Positions 9,105-9,854 of a stretch of 9,854 nt of DNA are shown piece by piece. Positions within the stretch are counted from its first letter, which is position 1. Every line of letters starts with the position of its first letter. The stretch lies in NCBI GenBank assembly GCA_013823505.1, contig PNMH01000110.1, forward strand, positions 1 through 9,854. The letters are read 5' to 3'. Under the pieces are notes generated by a model that was given only the letters and a program-made list of their open reading frames with translations, did no database searches and had not been told where the DNA came from. A program made the position numbers and the translations under genes. This DNA comes from Polaromonas sp. Its GTDB lineage: Bacteria; Pseudomonadota; Gammaproteobacteria; Burkholderiales; Burkholderiaceae.

Positions 9105-9196
9105 TGTTTCGACTTGGAAGGGGCAACGCCTCCGGGGTGCCCCCGCTGCGTTGCTTCCTCGCTGCCGGTTGCGCTGTGTTGCACAGCGTTGAAACA
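9105..9196 (-). promoter_or_regulatory. Structured 5' leader of hppA, possible three-helix regulatory RNA
   Basis: Read on the minus strand, three helices can be drawn in the region just before the hppA ribosome site. An outer 6-bp helix pairs TGTTTC (plus 9105-9110) with GAAACA (9191-9196). Inside it are a perfect hairpin CGCTGTG-TTG-CACAGCG (9172-9188) and a compound hairpin with outer arms CAACGC/GCGTTG (9124-9129, 9148-9153) and inner stem CGGGG-TGC-CCCCG (9133-9145). The outer helix ends two bases from GAGGAG. An alternative pairing, GGGGCA with TGCCCC (about 9120-9125 and 9138-9143), is mutually exclusive with the CAACGC helix. No known riboswitch is recognised; the individual helices are short. 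Confidence 0.3.
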
Positions 9197-9278
9197 GGGC
9201 GATTGGCCAACGCACCCAATTTAGCGGCAATTCAAGGCCGTGGCGTGAAAGCTGGCGGAGAAGTCAGCTTCGAATCAG

Positions 9279-9284
9279 TAAAAT
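9279..9284 (+). promoter_or_regulatory. Candidate -10 box for ppa
   Basis: TAAAAT matches TATAAT at five of six positions and sits in the most A/T-rich part of the divergent 9090-9393 gap. No good -35 hexamer is found 16 to 18 bp upstream, so the call is weak. Transcription would start near 9291, leaving a leader of about 100 nt for ppa. I did not find a convincing promoter for hppA on the other strand in this gap. Confidence 0.3.
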
Positions 9285-9298
9285 CAGGGTAAATCCTA

Positions 9299-9360
9299 GG
9301 CGTGCAGATCGCATGAGACACGCCAGATGCCTCTCCAGAAGGCAGCGGGCCTGCACCGGC
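9299..9360 (+). other. ppa leader with inverted repeats, function unknown
   Basis: If ppa starts transcription near 9291, its leader can form GGCGTG (9299-9304) with CACGCC (9319-9324), and then TGCCT/AGGCA and GCAGC/GCTGC pairings in the following stretch. All are short. From there to the start codon the sequence is pyrimidine-rich with CAACCTCCCTC and no purine-rich ribosome site. Nothing coding is seen here. Confidence 0.25.
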
Positions 9361-9393
9361 TGCTTCAGTTTTCAACCAACCTCCCTCAAAAAC

Positions 9394-9854
9394 ATGTCCC
9401 TCGACAACGTCACCGCTGGCAAGAACGTGCCCGAATCCTTCAACGTGATCATTGAAATTCCGATGAACGCGGATCCGATCAAGTACGAAGTGGACAAGGA
9501 AACCGGCGCGATTTTCGTGGACCGTTTCATGAGCACGGCCATGCACTACCCGACCAACTACGGCTACGTGCCCCGCACCATTTCCGGCGACGGCGATCCG
9601 GTCGACGTGCTGGTGATCACGCCCGTGCCGCTGATCCCTGGCGTGGTGGTGCCTTGCCGTGCCATCGGCATTCTGAAGATGCAGGACGAAGCCGGCGAAG
9701 ACGGCAAGGTGCTGGCGGTGCCGATCGACAAGATCCTGTCGATCTACACCCAGTGGCAGAAGCCCGAAGACCTGAACCCGATGCGCCTGAACACCATCCA
9801 GCACTTCTTCGAGCACTACAAGGACCTGGAGCCGGGCAAGTGGGTGAAGGTGAT
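9394..9854 (+). CDS. ppa: Soluble inorganic pyrophosphatase (family I), 3'-truncated by window edge
   Basis: Cytoplasmic Mg2+-dependent enzyme that splits pyrophosphate into two phosphates and so drives nucleic acid, protein and cofactor synthesis. The first 153 codons are present; family members are about 175-180 aa, so only some 25 residues are missing. The signature DGDPVD (66-71) supplies the metal-binding aspartates. By eye, every active-site residue known from the E. coli enzyme that falls in this part is present at +1 offset: Glu21, Lys30, Glu32, Arg44, Tyr52, Tyr56, Asp66, Asp68, Asp71, Asp98, Asp103, Lys105, Tyr142 and Lys143. The ATG at 9394 aligns with the E. coli start (MSL-N-AGK). 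No Shine-Dalgarno precedes it. It is divergent from hppA, whose product consumes the same substrate. Confidence 0.97.
   Translation, partial: MSLDNVTAGKNVPESFNVIIEIPMNADPIKYEVDKETGAIFVDRFMSTAMHYPTNYGYVPRTISGDGDPVDVLVITPVPLIPGVVVPCRAIGILKMQDEAGEDGKVLAVPIDKILSIYTQWQKPEDLNPMRLNTIQHFFEHYKDLEPGKWVKV

Noticed and set aside
9232..9816. 194-aa open frame on the minus strand opposite ppa
   Set aside because: Antisense to a clearly conserved ppa; His/Val/Gly-rich shadow composition.

Overview
The window reads as a chromosomal segment of a high-GC betaproteobacterium. Protein style, codon use and the pairing of a soluble with a membrane pyrophosphatase suggest Burkholderiales, most likely Comamonadaceae (Hydrogenophaga/Acidovorax-like). 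That placement is inference from sequence feel, not from a search. No tRNA, rRNA, CRISPR array, IS element or phage gene was seen. Most of the window is conserved housekeeping or accessory metabolism. I did not find a clear undescribed multi-gene system; the less explained signals are in the non-coding DNA and in one poorly characterised enzyme/regulator pair.

Layout: (1) 1-2049 (+), the 3' two-thirds of an RND efflux pump gene. (2) 2050-2348, a gap of about 300 bp between convergent genes, filled by two inverted copies of a small structured repeat (REP/BIME-like). (3) 5395 down to 2349 (-), a tight molybdenum-cofactor operon moaA-mobA-moeA with 4-bp gaps. MoaA makes the first pterin intermediate from GTP, MoeA inserts molybdenum into molybdopterin, and MobA adds GMP to give the guanine dinucleotide form. 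(4) 5443-6264 (-), a PF10118-type 'predicted metal-dependent hydrolase' with a diiron-like ligand pattern. It is divergent from a TetR-family regulator (6374-7009, +), and the 109-bp gap carries a palindromic operator candidate just downstream of a promoter candidate for the enzyme gene. (5) 9089 down to 7026 (-), hppA, a proton-pumping membrane pyrophosphatase of the K+-independent type. Its terminator is the last codons of the convergent tetR gene. (6) 9394-9854 (+), the first 153 codons of ppa, the soluble inorganic pyrophosphatase, running off the window end.

Functional links: hppA and ppa share a 304-bp divergent intergenic region. They compete for the same substrate: one conserves the energy of PPi as a proton gradient, the other releases it as heat. 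The hppA leader can be drawn as a three-helix structure that ends next to its ribosome binding site, and the ppa start has no visible Shine-Dalgarno sequence, so translational control on both sides of this divergon is conceivable but unproven.
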